Source: Bradyrhizobium diazoefficiens USDA 110
GTDB lineage: Bacteria; Pseudomonadota; Alphaproteobacteria; Rhizobiales; Xanthobacteraceae
NCBI RefSeq assembly: GCF_000011365.1
Contig: NC_004463.1
Coordinates: 3,458,001-3,522,000, forward strand
Direction: 5' to 3'
Length of the DNA: 64,000 nucleotides
Below the pieces are notes generated by a model. That model did no database searches and had not been told where the DNA came from. It was given only the letters and a program-made list of their open reading frames with translations. The number at the start of each line of letters is the position of its first letter. The stretch's first letter is position 1. Shown here piece by piece: positions 1-10,983 of the stretch. The position numbers were made by a program, and so were the translations under genes.

Positions 1-394
1 CGACTATCTGCCCAAGCCCTATTCCTTCGCCGAGCTCCTGGCGCGGGTCGAGGTGCTGTCGCGCCGCCGCGGCGGCCCGGCGGAGGACACGCTCTATCGT
101 GTCGGCGATCTCGAGCTCGACCGGCTCTCCCATCGCGTCGCCCGCGGCAAGGACGAATTGACGCTTCAGCCGCGCGAATTCCGCCTGCTCGAATACCTCA
201 TGAAGCACGCCGGCCAGGTGGTGACGCGCACCATGCTGTTGGAGAACGTCTGGGACTATCATTTCGATCCGCAGACCAACGTGATCGACGTGCACATTTC
301 GCGGCTGCGCTCCAAGATCGACAAGGGTTTTGAGCGGCCGCTGCTGCACACGATCCGCGGCGCCGGGTATATGATCCGTGACGGCATTCGGTAA
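1..394 (+). CDS. OmpR-family response regulator, C-terminal part (5' end outside window)
   Basis: Transcription factor half of a two-component system. Only the last 130 residues are in the window; the frame is open from base 2 and begins DYLPKPYSFAELL, which is the end of a receiver domain with its conserved Lys-Pro pair. A winged-helix DNA-binding domain follows, recognisable by LQPREFRLLEYLM, the recognition helix region NVIDVHISRLRSKI and the terminal RGAGYMI. The stop overlaps the start of the sensor kinase by 17 bases, so the two are co-transcribed and translationally coupled. The internal GTG at 53 is not a start. The signal and target genes cannot be told from the sequence. Confidence 0.9.
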   Translation, partial: DYLPKPYSFAELLARVEVLSRRRGGPAEDTLYRVGDLELDRLSHRVARGKDELTLQPREFRLLEYLMKHAGQVVTRTMLLENVWDYHFDPQTNVIDVHISRLRSKIDKGFERPLLHTIRGAGYMIRDGIR

Positions 395-1838
395 ACTGAT
401 CCGCACCACGGCATTCCGGCTGACGCTAGTCTACCTGTTTCTGTTCGCGATTTTCGCAGCCTCGCTGCTCGCCTATTTCGCCTGGAATACGCGGCGGCTC
501 ATCACCGAGGAAATCACGCAGACGGTGAATGCCGAGACCTCGGAGATCAACGAGATCTACGGCCGCCGCGGCCTCGTCGGCCTCGTGCGCGCGATCGAGT
601 ATCGGGCGCTGCGGCCGGGTGCCAATCTTTACCTCGTGACGACGCCGACGGGGCAGGCGGTGGCCGGCAATGTCGGCTCGCTGGCGCCGGGCGTGATGGC
701 AACGCGCGGCTGGACCGAGACGGCCTATCGGCGGATCGAGGACGCCGACGAGCGCGATCACCGCGCGCTCGTGCGCGTCACCGAACTCGAAAACGGCTTC
801 CGGCTGCTGATCGGCCGCGACCTCGCCGAGCGGCGTCGTCTGTTCGGCATCGTCGCCAAGGCCGCGCAATGGTCAGTCCTGATCGTGGTCGTGCTCGGGC
901 TCGGCGGCGGCGTCTTCGTCGCGCGCAGAGTGCTCAGGCGCATCGACGCGATGAGCGGCACGGCGCACCGCATCATGACCGGCGATCTCAGCGAGCGCCT
1001 GCCGGTGGGGCGCAGCGGCGACGAGCTCGACCGCCTCGCCGAAAACCTCAATGCCATGCTGGAGCGCATCGAGGCGCTGATGGCGGGGCTGAAGGAGGTC
1101 TCCGACAATATCGCCCACGATCTCAAGACGCCGCTGACACGCTTGCGCAACCGCGCCGAGGAGGCGTTGGCGAAATCGGGCTGCGAGGCCGACTACCGCG
1201 CCGCGCTGGAGCGGACCATCGAGGAATCCGACGGGCTGATCCGCACCTTCAACGCGCTGCTGATGATCGCGCGCGCCGAGTCCGGCCAGGCGCGCGGCAA
1301 CATGGACGATTTCGACGCCGCCGATGTCGCGGGCGGCATCCACGAGCTCTACGAGCCGCTCGCCGAAGACGACGGCATGACCCTGAAGGTCAAGGCCGAT
1401 CCGACGCCGGTTCACGGCAACCGTGAGCTGATCAGCCAGGCGCTCGCCAATCTGGTCGAGAATGCCATCAAATACGGCAAGCCGGTCACGCAGGCCGGCG
1501 GAACCGTGGTCAGCATGGACTCTGGGCAGATCATGATCGAGGCGAAGCGCGAGGGCGACCAGGTGCTGCTGAGCGTCACCGATCGCGGCCCCGGTATTCC
1601 GGAAGCCGACCGCAAACATGCTGTCGAACGATTCGTCCGGCTTGAAGCTAGCCGCACGCTGCCGGGCTCCGGCCTCGGCCTCAGCCTTGCCTCCGCAGTT
1701 GCGACGCTCCATGGCGGAGAATTGCGGCTGGGCGATGCCCATCCCGGCCTCGTCGCCACGCTGGTGCTGCCGGCGCGCGCGGGCGCGGGCGACAGGGTTG
1801 CTCCTCCAATACCGGATGTGCCACAGAAGGTGGCATGA
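378..1838 (+). CDS. Sensor histidine kinase (HAMP, HisKA, HATPase)
   Basis: Membrane sensor kinase that should phosphorylate the response regulator encoded just upstream. The GTG start overlaps that gene. The 486 residues show a first membrane segment at about 15-35, a periplasmic loop of about 125 residues, a second membrane segment at about 163-182, a HAMP linker, an H box with the phospho-accepting His near 247 (NIAHDLKTPLTRLRNR), an N box near 357 (NLVENAIKYG), and G boxes DRGPGIPE near 401 and GSGLGLSLA near 430. The last four bases (ATGA) are shared with the glnE start. The ligand is unknown; the periplasmic loop has no domain I recognise. Confidence 0.93.
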   Translation: MTAFGKLIRTTAFRLTLVYLFLFAIFAASLLAYFAWNTRRLITEEITQTVNAETSEINEIYGRRGLVGLVRAIEYRALRPGANLYLVTTPTGQAVAGNVGSLAPGVMATRGWTETAYRRIEDADERDHRALVRVTELENGFRLLIGRDLAERRRLFGIVAKAAQWSVLIVVVLGLGGGVFVARRVLRRIDAMSGTAHRIMTGDLSERLPVGRSGDELDRLAENLNAMLERIEALMAGLKEVSDNIAHDLKTPLTRLRNRAEEALAKSGCEADYRAALERTIEESDGLIRTFNALLMIARAESGQARGNMDDFDAADVAGGIHELYEPLAEDDGMTLKVKADPTPVHGNRELISQALANLVENAIKYGKPVTQAGGTVVSMDSGQIMIEAKREGDQVLLSVTDRGPGIPEADRKHAVERFVRLEASRTLPGSGLGLSLASAVATLHGGELRLGDAHPGLVATLVLPARAGAGDRVAPPIPDVPQKVA

Positions 1839-4822
1839 ACCACTCCGCGCCGGGAAACGCGGACAAGCATGGTGAGAGCCTGGCCGCACGCTTCGCGGAG
1901 GCTCCCCATATTGCCGCTTCCACAACCGACGAACGACGTTTTGAAAGCTGGCTGGCCGAGCTCGAGCCGGCACAATCGGCTCGTCTCGAAGCGCTGCTGG
2001 TTCAGCCCTTCGGCCGGAATATCCTCGTCGGCATCGCGGAATTCTCGCCCTATCTGTTCGATCTGGTGCGCGCCGATCCGCTGCGCCTGATCCGGCTGCT
2101 CGAATGCGATCCGGATACTCATCTCGCCGCACTGATCGCGGAGGCGAGGGGCGCGGTGCTCGCGGCACCTGACGAGGCCGAGGTGATGCGGCTGCTTCGC
2201 CGCATGAAGGCGGAGGCGGCGCTCCTGACCGCGTTGTGCGACATCGGCGGGGTATGGCCGGTGATGCGGGTGACGTCGGCGCTGACCGATGTCGCGGTCT
2301 CCTCCGTGCAGGCGGCGCTCCAGTACCTGCTGCGGCAGGAAGCCGCACGAGGAAAGCTTTTCCCGCCTAATCCCGAGGCACCGGAAGAGGGCTGCGGCCT
2401 GATCGTGCTCGCGATGGGCAAGATGGGGGCGGGCGAGCTGAACTATTCCAGCGACATCGACCTCATCGTGTTCTTCGACCCTGACGCCACGACGCTGGCG
2501 CCGGATATCGAGCCGCAGCCGTTTTTCGTCCGCGTGACGCAAGGCATGGCGCGCATTCTCCAGCAGCGTACCTATGACGGCTATGTCTTCCGCGTCGATC
2601 TGCGCCTGCGCCCCGATCCGTCCTCGACGCAGGTGGCGATCTCACGGGACGCCGCGCTGCATTACTACGAGCGGGAAGGGCGCACCTGGGAACGCGCCGC
2701 GATGATCAAGGCGCGCGCCTGTGCCGGCGATGCCAGGGCAGGCGAGGCGCTGCTCGCCGAGATCGCCCCCTTCGTCTGGCGCAAGCATCTCGACTTCGCC
2801 GCGCTTGCCGACGTCCACGACATGAAGCGGCAGATGCAGACCTATCGCGGCCAGAGTGAGGTCGCGGTCGAAGGCCACAACGTCAAGGTCGGCCGCGGCG
2901 GCATCCGCGAGATCGAGTTTTTCGCGCAGACCCAGCAGCTGATCGCCGGCGGCCGCCATCCGGAATTGCGGGTGCGGCCGACGCTCGCCGCGCTCGATGT
3001 GCTCGCCAGCAGCAACTGGATCACCCTTGCGGCGCGCGACGAGCTCGCCAGGGCGTACGAATTCCTGCGCCGGGTCGAGCATCGCCTCCAGATGGTCGCC
3101 GACGAGCAGACCCATGCGCTGCCCGACGACAGGGAAGCGGTCGAGCGCTTTGCCCGGTTCTTCGGCTATCCGGATCGCGAGGCCTTTGCGCGCGACCTGC
3201 TGCGGCAGCTCGAGATCGTGCAGGGGCACTACGAGAAGCTGTTCGAGGGCGATGACCCGACCGGCACGGCAAAGCTGCCGGCGCTCGACTACAGTGCAGG
3301 TCCCGACGATCCGCGCCTGTTCCAGCACCTGACGACGCTCGGTTTCAAGAAGCCTGCCGCCGTGGCGCAGACCGTGCGAGACTGGATCACGGGCGACTAT
3401 CGCGTGTTCCGCAACGAGGCGACGCGAAGCGCCTTCATCGAATTCGTGCCGGCCCTGATCGACGGCCTCGCCCTCGCCGAGGAGCCGGACCGCGCCGTCG
3501 TGGCGTTCGATCAATTCCTTGGGGCGCTCCAGCGTGGCGGCCGGCTGATCACGCTGCTTGGCCAGAACCGCGATCTCGTCGCGCTCGTGGCGCTGGTGCT
3601 GGGCGCGGCGCCGCGGCTCGGCGAGATGCTGGCGCGGCAGCCGCAGCTCATGGATGGGTTGATCGATCCGCGCTTCTTCGGCGCGATGCCGGACAGGCGG
3701 GAATTGTCCGGGCGGCTCGCCGCCACCGTGCAGGATGCCGCCTCATATGAGGAATTCCTCGATCGCCTGCGCCTGTTCGGGCAGGAGAGCCTGTTCCTGA
3801 TCGGCACGCGCATCCTCTCCGGCACGGTCTCGGCGCAGCAGGCGAGCACGGCCTTTGCCGACGTCGCCGAAGGCGTCGTCCACACAGTGCATGACCTCGT
3901 TGCCGATCGCTTTGCCGCCCAGCACGGCCGGATCAAGGGGCAGGAGACGGCGATCATCGCGATGGGCCGGCTCGGCAGCCGCGAAATGACCGCGTCGTCC
4001 GATCTCGACCTGATCCTGCTGTACGATTTCGACAGCGAGAATCCGGACTCGGACGGGCCGAAATCGCTTCAGGGCGCGCATTATTTCGCGCGCTTCACCC
4101 AGCGCCTGATCAGCGCCTTCACGACGCGCACCAATTACGGCGTGCTCTATGAGATCGACATGCGGCTGCGCCCGTCGGGGCGGGCCGGCCCGGTGGCCTC
4201 GAGCCTTGCCTCCTTCGCGGATTATCAGGCCAACGAGGCCTGGACCTGGGAGCACATGGCACTGACGCGTGCCCGCGTGGTGTCGGCATCGGCTGAATTC
4301 GGCGAGCGGATCGCGGGCGTCATCCGCGATGTCCTGACCCGCCGCCGCGATCCTGCCACCATCGCCAACGACGTCGCCGACATGCGGCGCGCGATCGCGC
4401 AGGAGAAGGGCGAGACCGACTATTGGGATCTCAAATATGCCGCCGGCGGCATGATCGACATCGATTTCATCGCGCAATATCTCCAGCTCGTGCATGCCCA
4501 TCACAAGCCGGATATTCTCGACGTCAGCACGCTTCAGGTGCTGGACAATGCGGCGAGGCTCGGCGTGCTGCCGCAGTCGGAGGCCGAGATCCTGCGTGCC
4601 GCGGCGCGGCTCTATCACGACCTGACGCAGATCCTGCGGCTCTGCGTCAGCGACCGCTTCAAGCCGGAAACCGCCGGCACCGATCTCCAACGCGTGATGG
4701 CGCGTGCCGGCGACGCGCCGGATTTCTCGTCGCTGGAGGCGCGTGTGAAGGAGACGCAGAGCGAGGTGCGGCGCGTGTTCAGGGCGTTGCTGGAAGGGAC
4801 GTCGCCGGCTTCAGCGAGGTGA
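1835..4822 (+). CDS. glnE: Bifunctional glutamine synthetase adenylyltransferase/deadenylylase
   Basis: GlnE adds and removes AMP on glutamine synthetase in response to the PII protein, tuning nitrogen assimilation. The 995 residues have the family's two-fold layout: an N-terminal deadenylylase half with GAGELNYSSDIDLIV near residue 197 and a C-terminal adenylyltransferase half with GSREMTASSDLDLIL near 712. Both contain the nucleotidyltransferase DxD pair. The length is normal for the family. The start ATG overlaps the kinase stop, so glnE appears to be the third gene of the two-component operon. Its 3' end overlaps the convergent fdsD gene by 44 bases. Confidence 0.96.
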   Translation: MNHSAPGNADKHGESLAARFAEAPHIAASTTDERRFESWLAELEPAQSARLEALLVQPFGRNILVGIAEFSPYLFDLVRADPLRLIRLLECDPDTHLAALIAEARGAVLAAPDEAEVMRLLRRMKAEAALLTALCDIGGVWPVMRVTSALTDVAVSSVQAALQYLLRQEAARGKLFPPNPEAPEEGCGLIVLAMGKMGAGELNYSSDIDLIVFFDPDATTLAPDIEPQPFFVRVTQGMARILQQRTYDGYVFRVDLRLRPDPSSTQVAISRDAALHYYEREGRTWERAAMIKARACAGDARAGEALLAEIAPFVWRKHLDFAALADVHDMKRQMQTYRGQSEVAVEGHNVKVGRGGIREIEFFAQTQQLIAGGRHPELRVRPTLAALDVLASSNWITLAARDELARAYEFLRRVEHRLQMVADEQTHALPDDREAVERFARFFGYPDREAFARDLLRQLEIVQGHYEKLFEGDDPTGTAKLPALDYSAGPDDPRLFQHLTTLGFKKPAAVAQTVRDWITGDYRVFRNEATRSAFIEFVPALIDGLALAEEPDRAVVAFDQFLGALQRGGRLITLLGQNRDLVALVALVLGAAPRLGEMLARQPQLMDGLIDPRFFGAMPDRRELSGRLAATVQDAASYEEFLDRLRLFGQESLFLIGTRILSGTVSAQQASTAFADVAEGVVHTVHDLVADRFAAQHGRIKGQETAIIAMGRLGSREMTASSDLDLILLYDFDSENPDSDGPKSLQGAHYFARFTQRLISAFTTRTNYGVLYEIDMRLRPSGRAGPVASSLASFADYQANEAWTWEHMALTRARVVSASAEFGERIAGVIRDVLTRRRDPATIANDVADMRRAIAQEKGETDYWDLKYAAGGMIDIDFIAQYLQLVHAHHKPDILDVSTLQVLDNAARLGVLPQSEAEILRAAARLYHDLTQILRLCVSDRFKPETAGTDLQRVMARAGDAPDFSSLEARVKETQSEVRRVFRALLEGTSPASAR

Positions 4823-5012
4823 GGGCCTCGCGGACATTGGGCTCCAGGCCCACGCCGCCGGCGTCGAGATGGGCGAAGATCGCGCGCTTCATCCGGGGAT
4901 CCCAGAACTTCTTGATATGCTCGGCGATTCCCGGCACGGCCTTGTCGTGGCCCTGGCTCTGGAAGAACCTGCCGATCTGGTTGGCCATGTAGATCAGGCG
5001 GTCAGGCGACAT
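4779..5012 (-). CDS. fdsD: Formate dehydrogenase delta subunit
   Basis: Small accessory subunit of the soluble NAD-dependent formate dehydrogenase, needed in known systems for assembly or cofactor insertion. I chose the ATG at 5012, giving 77 residues starting MSPDRLIYMANQIGRFF, the usual FdsD beginning and length; an upstream in-frame extension would run deep into fdhD. The typical core IAEHIKKFWDPRMK is present. It overlaps the end of fdhD by 11 bases and is last in the fds operon. Its tail overlaps the 3' end of glnE on the opposite strand by 44 bases. Confidence 0.9.
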   Translation of the reverse strand: MSPDRLIYMANQIGRFFQSQGHDKAVPGIAEHIKKFWDPRMKRAIFAHLDAGGVGLEPNVREALTSLKPATSLPATP

Positions 5013-5829
5013 CGGCAACCTCCGTGGCATGGCAGGCGACGATGCGGCCGCCATGCGTAAACACTTCGAACCCGTCTTGCCGGGCAATGGCGATCAGCGT
5101 GATGCCGGCGGCTTCCGCGGTGCGGACCGCGAGCGCGGTCGGCGCGGAGACCGCGACCATCAGCGGGGCGCCTATCGCGGCGGTCTTCTGCACCATCTCG
5201 ACCGAGACGCGGCTCGTCAGCAGCACCATGCCGCCGCGCGCATCCGTCCGGCTGCGCGCCAGCGCACCGGCAAGCTTGTCAAGCGCGTTGTGGCGGCCGA
5301 CATCCTCGCGCAGCGCTACGATGTTGCCGGCAGGAGACCAGAACGCGGCGGCGTGAACGGCGCGGGTTTGCATGTTGATCGATTGCAGCGGTGCGATGGC
5401 CTGCATCGCCGTCATGATCTGCTCGGGCGTGAAGTTCTGCCCCGGCGGCACGACGGCCGCAGGCCGCACGGCTTCTGCAATGGACTCGATGCCGCAGATG
5501 CCGCAGCCGGTCGGGCCGGCGATATGACGCCGCCGTTCGCTGATGCGCGCGGCTTGGTCCGGCGCAAGCCACATGCGCAGCTCGATGCCGTCGTCGAGGC
5601 GGACTATTTCGAGCGACCGGATGTCGTCGACCGATCTGACGATGCCTTCGCTGAGGCTGAAGCCGACTGCGAAGTCCTCGAGGTTTTGCGGCGTCCCCAT
5701 CATGACGGCGTAGGTGCCGCCATTGTAGGTCAGCGCCAGCGGCGTCTCCTCGGGGATCAGCCGTGTGCCTTCGGACGCAACGCTGTGGCGCCAGATTTCG
5801 CGGTCGATGGCCTGGACCGGCACGTGCAT
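5002..5829 (-). CDS. fdhD: Formate dehydrogenase sulfurtransferase FdhD (FdsC)
   Basis: FdhD carries sulfur from a cysteine desulfurase to the bis-MGD molybdenum cofactor before it is inserted into the formate dehydrogenase alpha subunit. The 275-residue protein has the family CxxC pair at residues 109 and 112 (GPTGCGICGIESI). The chosen ATG at 5829 lies four bases after the fdsA stop; the frame is open further upstream, but only inside fdsA. Further conserved blocks are EDFAVGFSLSEGI and DVGRHNALDKL. It is the fourth gene of the fds operon and overlaps fdsD. Confidence 0.94.
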   Translation of the reverse strand: MHVPVQAIDREIWRHSVASEGTRLIPEETPLALTYNGGTYAVMMGTPQNLEDFAVGFSLSEGIVRSVDDIRSLEIVRLDDGIELRMWLAPDQAARISERRRHIAGPTGCGICGIESIAEAVRPAAVVPPGQNFTPEQIMTAMQAIAPLQSINMQTRAVHAAAFWSPAGNIVALREDVGRHNALDKLAGALARSRTDARGGMVLLTSRVSVEMVQKTAAIGAPLMVAVSAPTALAVRTAEAAGITLIAIARQDGFEVFTHGGRIVACHATEVADVA

Positions 5830-5833
5830 GCGC

Positions 5834-8707
5834 TTACTCCGCAGCCTCGGCGGGCGCGATGCGGCGGGAGTGCCGCGCCTGCGCGTCATAGGACTTCTGC
5901 CAGTCGGACGGGCCGTTCGACGGCGAGATCTGCACCGCCGTGACCTTGTATTCGGGACAGTTGGTCGCCCAGTCCGAATAGTCCGTCGTGATGACGTTGG
6001 CCTGCGTGTCCGGGTGGTGGAAGGTGGTGTAGACGACGCCCGGCGCGACGCGATCGGTGATCTCCGCGCGCAGCGTGGTCTCGCCCGCGCGGCTCTTCAG
6101 CCGCACCCAGTCGCCGTCGCGCACGCCGCGCTGCTCGGCATCGTGCGGGTGGATCTCCAGCCGGTCCTCGGCATGCCAGACCACGTTCTCGGTCCGCCTT
6201 GTCTGCGCGCCGACATTGTACTGGCTGAGGATGCGCCCCGTGGTGAGCAGCAGCGGGAAACGTGGGCCGGTCCGCTCGTCGGTCGCGACATATTCGGTGA
6301 CGATGAACTTGCCCTTGCCGCGGACGAAGCCGTCGATATGCATCACCGGCGTGCCCTCGGGCGCCTTCTCGTTGCACGGCCACTGCACCGAGCCGAGCTC
6401 GTCGAGCTTGGCATAGGAGACGCCGGTGAAGGTCGGCGTCAGCGCCGCGATCTCGTCCATGATCTCGGACGGGTGGCTGTAGTTCATCTCGAAGCCCATG
6501 GCCTTGGCAAGGCCGATGGTGACTTCCCAGTCGGCCATGCCGTTCTTCGGCGTCATCACCTTGCGCACGCGCTGGATGCGGCGTTCAGCGTTGGTAAAGG
6601 TGCCGTCCTTCTCGAGGAAGCTCGAGCCGGGCAGGAAGACGTGGGCGTAGTTCGCGGTCTCGTTCAGGAACAGGTCGTGGACGATCACGCATTCCATCGC
6701 CGCCAGCGCCGCCACCACATGCGAGGTGTTGGGGTCGGACTGGAGGATGTCCTCACCCTGCACATAGATGCCCATGAACGTGCCCTCGATCGCGGCATCG
6801 AACATGTTGGGAATGCGCAGGCCCGGCTCCGGGTTGAGCTTGACGTTCCAGAGCGCCTCGAACTGGTCGCGCACGGCATTGCCCGAGATGTGGCGGTAGC
6901 CGGGCAGCTCGTGCGGGAACGAGCCCATGTCGCAGGAGCCCTGCACGTTGTTCTGGCCGCGCAACGGGTTCACGCCGACGCCGGGACGGCCGATATTGCC
7001 GGTCGCCATCGCGAGGTTGGCGATCGCGATCACCGTGGTCGAACCCTGGCTGTGCTCGGTGACGCCGAGACCGTAATAGATCGCGCCGTTGCCGCCGGTG
7101 GCGTAGATGCGGGCCGCTTCGCGCAGCGCCTTGGGGTCCACGCCCGTGAGGATCGCCGTTGCTTCCGGGCTGTTGTTCGGCTGGGCGACGAAGGCGGCCC
7201 ATTCCTCGAACTCGGTCCAGTCGCAGCGCTCGCGCACGAAGGCTTCGTTGACGAGGCCCTCGGTGACGATGACATGCGCCAGCGCGGTGACGACCGCGAC
7301 GTTGGTGCCGGGCATCAGCGGCAGATGCAGCGCCTTCACATGCGGCGATTCCACCATCTCGGTGCGGCGCGGATCGATCACGATCAGCTTGGCACCCTGG
7401 CGCAGGCGCTTCTTCAGGCGCGAGGCGAAGACGGGGTGTGCGGAGGCCGGATTGGCGCCGATGACGACGGCGACGTCGGTGTTCTCCACGGAGTCGAAGT
7501 CCTGGGTGCCGGCCGACGTGCCGAAGGTCTGCGACAGGCCATAGCCGGTCGGCGAGTGGCAGACGCGGGCGCAGGTATCGACATTGTTGTTGCCGAAGCC
7601 GGCCCGGATCAGCTTCTGCACCAGATAGGTCTCTTCGTTGGTGCAACGGGACGAGGTGATGCCGCCGATGGCGTCGCGACCGTACTTCTTCTGGATGCCG
7701 CGCATCCTGGCGGCGGCGAAGGAGAACGCCTCATCCCAGGACACTTCGCGCCAGGGATCCTCGATCCGTTCGCGGATCATCGGCTTGAGGATGCGTTCCT
7801 TGTGGTTGGTGTAGCCCCAGGCGAAGCGTCCCTTGACGCAGGAATGGCCGCGATTGGCCTTGCCGTCCTTGTACGGCACCATGCGCACGACTTCCTCGCC
7901 GCGCATCTCCGCCTTGAAGGCGCAGCCGACGCCGCAATAGGCGCAGGTTGTGACGACCGAATGCTCGGGCTGGCCGATCTCGATGACGGATTTTTCGGTC
8001 AGCGTCGCGGTCGGGCAGGCCTGCACGCAGGCGCCGCAGGAGACGCATTCGGAGCCGAGGAAGCTCTCGCTCATGCCGGGCGAGACGCGGCTGTCGAAGC
8101 CGCGGCCCGAGATCGTCAGCGCGAAGGTGCCTTGCACCTCCTCGCAGGCGCGGACGCAGCGCGAGCAGACGATGCACTTGGAGGGATCGTAGGCGAAGTA
8201 GGGGTTGGACTCGTCCTTCGGCATCCAGGCGGCGTTGACCTCGCCGTTGGATTTCGCGAAGACGTGGTTCTCGCCCTCGTAGCCGTAGCGCACGTCGCGC
8301 AGGCCCACGGCGCCGGCCATGTCCTGCAACTCGCAATCGCCGTTGGCGCCGCAGGTGAGGCAGTCGAGCGGGTGATCGGAGATGTAGAGCTCCATCACGC
8401 CCTTACGCAGCTTCTTCAGCCGGTCGGTCTGGGTGTGCACGACGAGGCCCGGCATCACGGGCGTAGTGCAGGATGCCGGCGTGCCGGCGCGGCCCTCGAT
8501 CTCGACGAGGCAGAGGCGGCAGGAGCCGAATGCATCGACCATGTCGGTCGCGCAGAGTTTCGGGATCTGGTGGCCGGCTTCCATCGCTGCGCGCATGATC
8601 GAGGTGCCCTCGGGCACCGAGATCTCCTTGCCGTCGATGGTCAGCGTCACCATCGTTTCCGATTTGGCGCGCGGCGTGCCGAAGTCGATTTCTTCGATCA
8701 GAGACAT
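5834..8707 (-). CDS. fdsA: NAD-dependent formate dehydrogenase alpha subunit, molybdenum-containing
   Basis: Catalytic subunit that oxidises formate to CO2 at a bis-MGD molybdenum centre in the cytoplasm. The 957 residues carry, in order, an N-terminal [2Fe-2S] domain (CRLCLVEIEG), a further cluster site (CLTCGANGDCELQ), two [4Fe-4S] motifs (CIVCSRCVRACEE and CVSCGACVQACP), the cluster of the molybdopterin domain (CAYCGVGC), and the active-site Cys near residue 383 in ARVCHSPTGYGL. The metal ligand is Cys, not selenocysteine. The C-terminal dinucleotide-binding domain is intact. It starts 10 bases after fdsB and matches the multi-cluster NADH-linked class rather than membrane-bound formate dehydrogenases. 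Confidence 0.96.
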   Translation of the reverse strand: MSLIEEIDFGTPRAKSETMVTLTIDGKEISVPEGTSIMRAAMEAGHQIPKLCATDMVDAFGSCRLCLVEIEGRAGTPASCTTPVMPGLVVHTQTDRLKKLRKGVMELYISDHPLDCLTCGANGDCELQDMAGAVGLRDVRYGYEGENHVFAKSNGEVNAAWMPKDESNPYFAYDPSKCIVCSRCVRACEEVQGTFALTISGRGFDSRVSPGMSESFLGSECVSCGACVQACPTATLTEKSVIEIGQPEHSVVTTCAYCGVGCAFKAEMRGEEVVRMVPYKDGKANRGHSCVKGRFAWGYTNHKERILKPMIRERIEDPWREVSWDEAFSFAAARMRGIQKKYGRDAIGGITSSRCTNEETYLVQKLIRAGFGNNNVDTCARVCHSPTGYGLSQTFGTSAGTQDFDSVENTDVAVVIGANPASAHPVFASRLKKRLRQGAKLIVIDPRRTEMVESPHVKALHLPLMPGTNVAVVTALAHVIVTEGLVNEAFVRERCDWTEFEEWAAFVAQPNNSPEATAILTGVDPKALREAARIYATGGNGAIYYGLGVTEHSQGSTTVIAIANLAMATGNIGRPGVGVNPLRGQNNVQGSCDMGSFPHELPGYRHISGNAVRDQFEALWNVKLNPEPGLRIPNMFDAAIEGTFMGIYVQGEDILQSDPNTSHVVAALAAMECVIVHDLFLNETANYAHVFLPGSSFLEKDGTFTNAERRIQRVRKVMTPKNGMADWEVTIGLAKAMGFEMNYSHPSEIMDEIAALTPTFTGVSYAKLDELGSVQWPCNEKAPEGTPVMHIDGFVRGKGKFIVTEYVATDERTGPRFPLLLTTGRILSQYNVGAQTRRTENVVWHAEDRLEIHPHDAEQRGVRDGDWVRLKSRAGETTLRAEITDRVAPGVVYTTFHHPDTQANVITTDYSDWATNCPEYKVTAVQISPSNGPSDWQKSYDAQARHSRRIAPAEAAE

Positions 8708-8717
8708 TGTCGTTCTC

Positions 8718-10270
<1,553 letters not shown>

Positions 10271-10274
<4 letters not shown>

Positions 10275-10759
10275 CGCTGTGCCTCCGCAACCAGCGCATC
10301 GAGACGCTTCTCGTCGAGCCGGCCCACGAGGCGACCGTCGAGCATCGCGGACGGTGCGGTCGCGCAGAGTCCGAGGCAGTAGATCGGCTCCAGCGTGACG
10401 CGATCATCGGCCGTCGTGTTGCCAAGCGACACGCCGAGCCTGGCCTCCGCACGCGCCGCCAGCGCATCGCCGCCCGCAGCCTGGCAGGCCTCGGCGCGGC
10501 AAAGCTTCAGCACGTGGCGGCCGGCCGGCTTGTGCCTGAAATCATGATAGAACGTGAATACGCCATGCACCTCGGCGCGCGACAGATTGAGCGCTTGCGC
10601 CACCATGGGAATGGCCGCCTCCGGCACGTAGCCGAACGCCGCCTGGAGCGCATGCAGGATGACCAGCGTCGCGCCCTCCTGCCTTGCATGTTCGGCGATG
10701 ATCTCGGCGCCGCGCGTCTCGTCCCAAGGCTCGTAACAAGGCTCGTAAGTCGCTGTCAT
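10271..10759 (-). CDS. fdsG: NAD-dependent formate dehydrogenase gamma subunit
   Basis: NuoE-like subunit that carries one [2Fe-2S] cluster and pairs with FdsB. The 162-residue protein has the thioredoxin-like ferredoxin ligand pattern CRAEAC followed by CLGLC, and the family block YDHFR-like segment FTFYHDFRHKPAGRH. First gene of the fdsGBA-fdhD-fdsD operon, transcribed away from the LysR gene. The 224-base gap upstream holds the predicted LysR box. Confidence 0.93.
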
Positions 10760-10852
10760 TCTTTGTTCTCAACCTGAGCGTTCCTGCCTCGCAAACTATT
10801 TGGAATCATTCGAAGATCAATAAAGCTGTCTCATGCTGCGATTGCGAATTCA

Positions 10853-10877
10853 GATCGATTGGCGGATGCAATCGATC
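10853..10877. promoter_or_regulatory. Predicted LysR-type operator between fdsG and the LysR gene
   Basis: A perfect inverted repeat with 8-base arms GATCGATT and AATCGATC separated by 9 bases. Its centre gives ATT-N9-AAT, the spacing expected of a LysR-type box (T-N11-A). It lies about 94 bases before fdsG and about 107 bases before the divergent regulator, where such a site should be. Confidence 0.6.
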
Positions 10878-10983
10878 GATGCGGAAGTGCAATTAATCGC
10901 ATTTCGCCTGCCGGTTTTTCCGTGTTGGCAAGGACCTGCCGTGCTAGCTTGCATGCCACGACAGAATTCGAGGGGACGTCCGG

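Noticed and set aside
5834..8707. Selenocysteine in the formate dehydrogenase
   Set aside because: The active-site position is a TGC Cys codon and no in-frame TGA is present.
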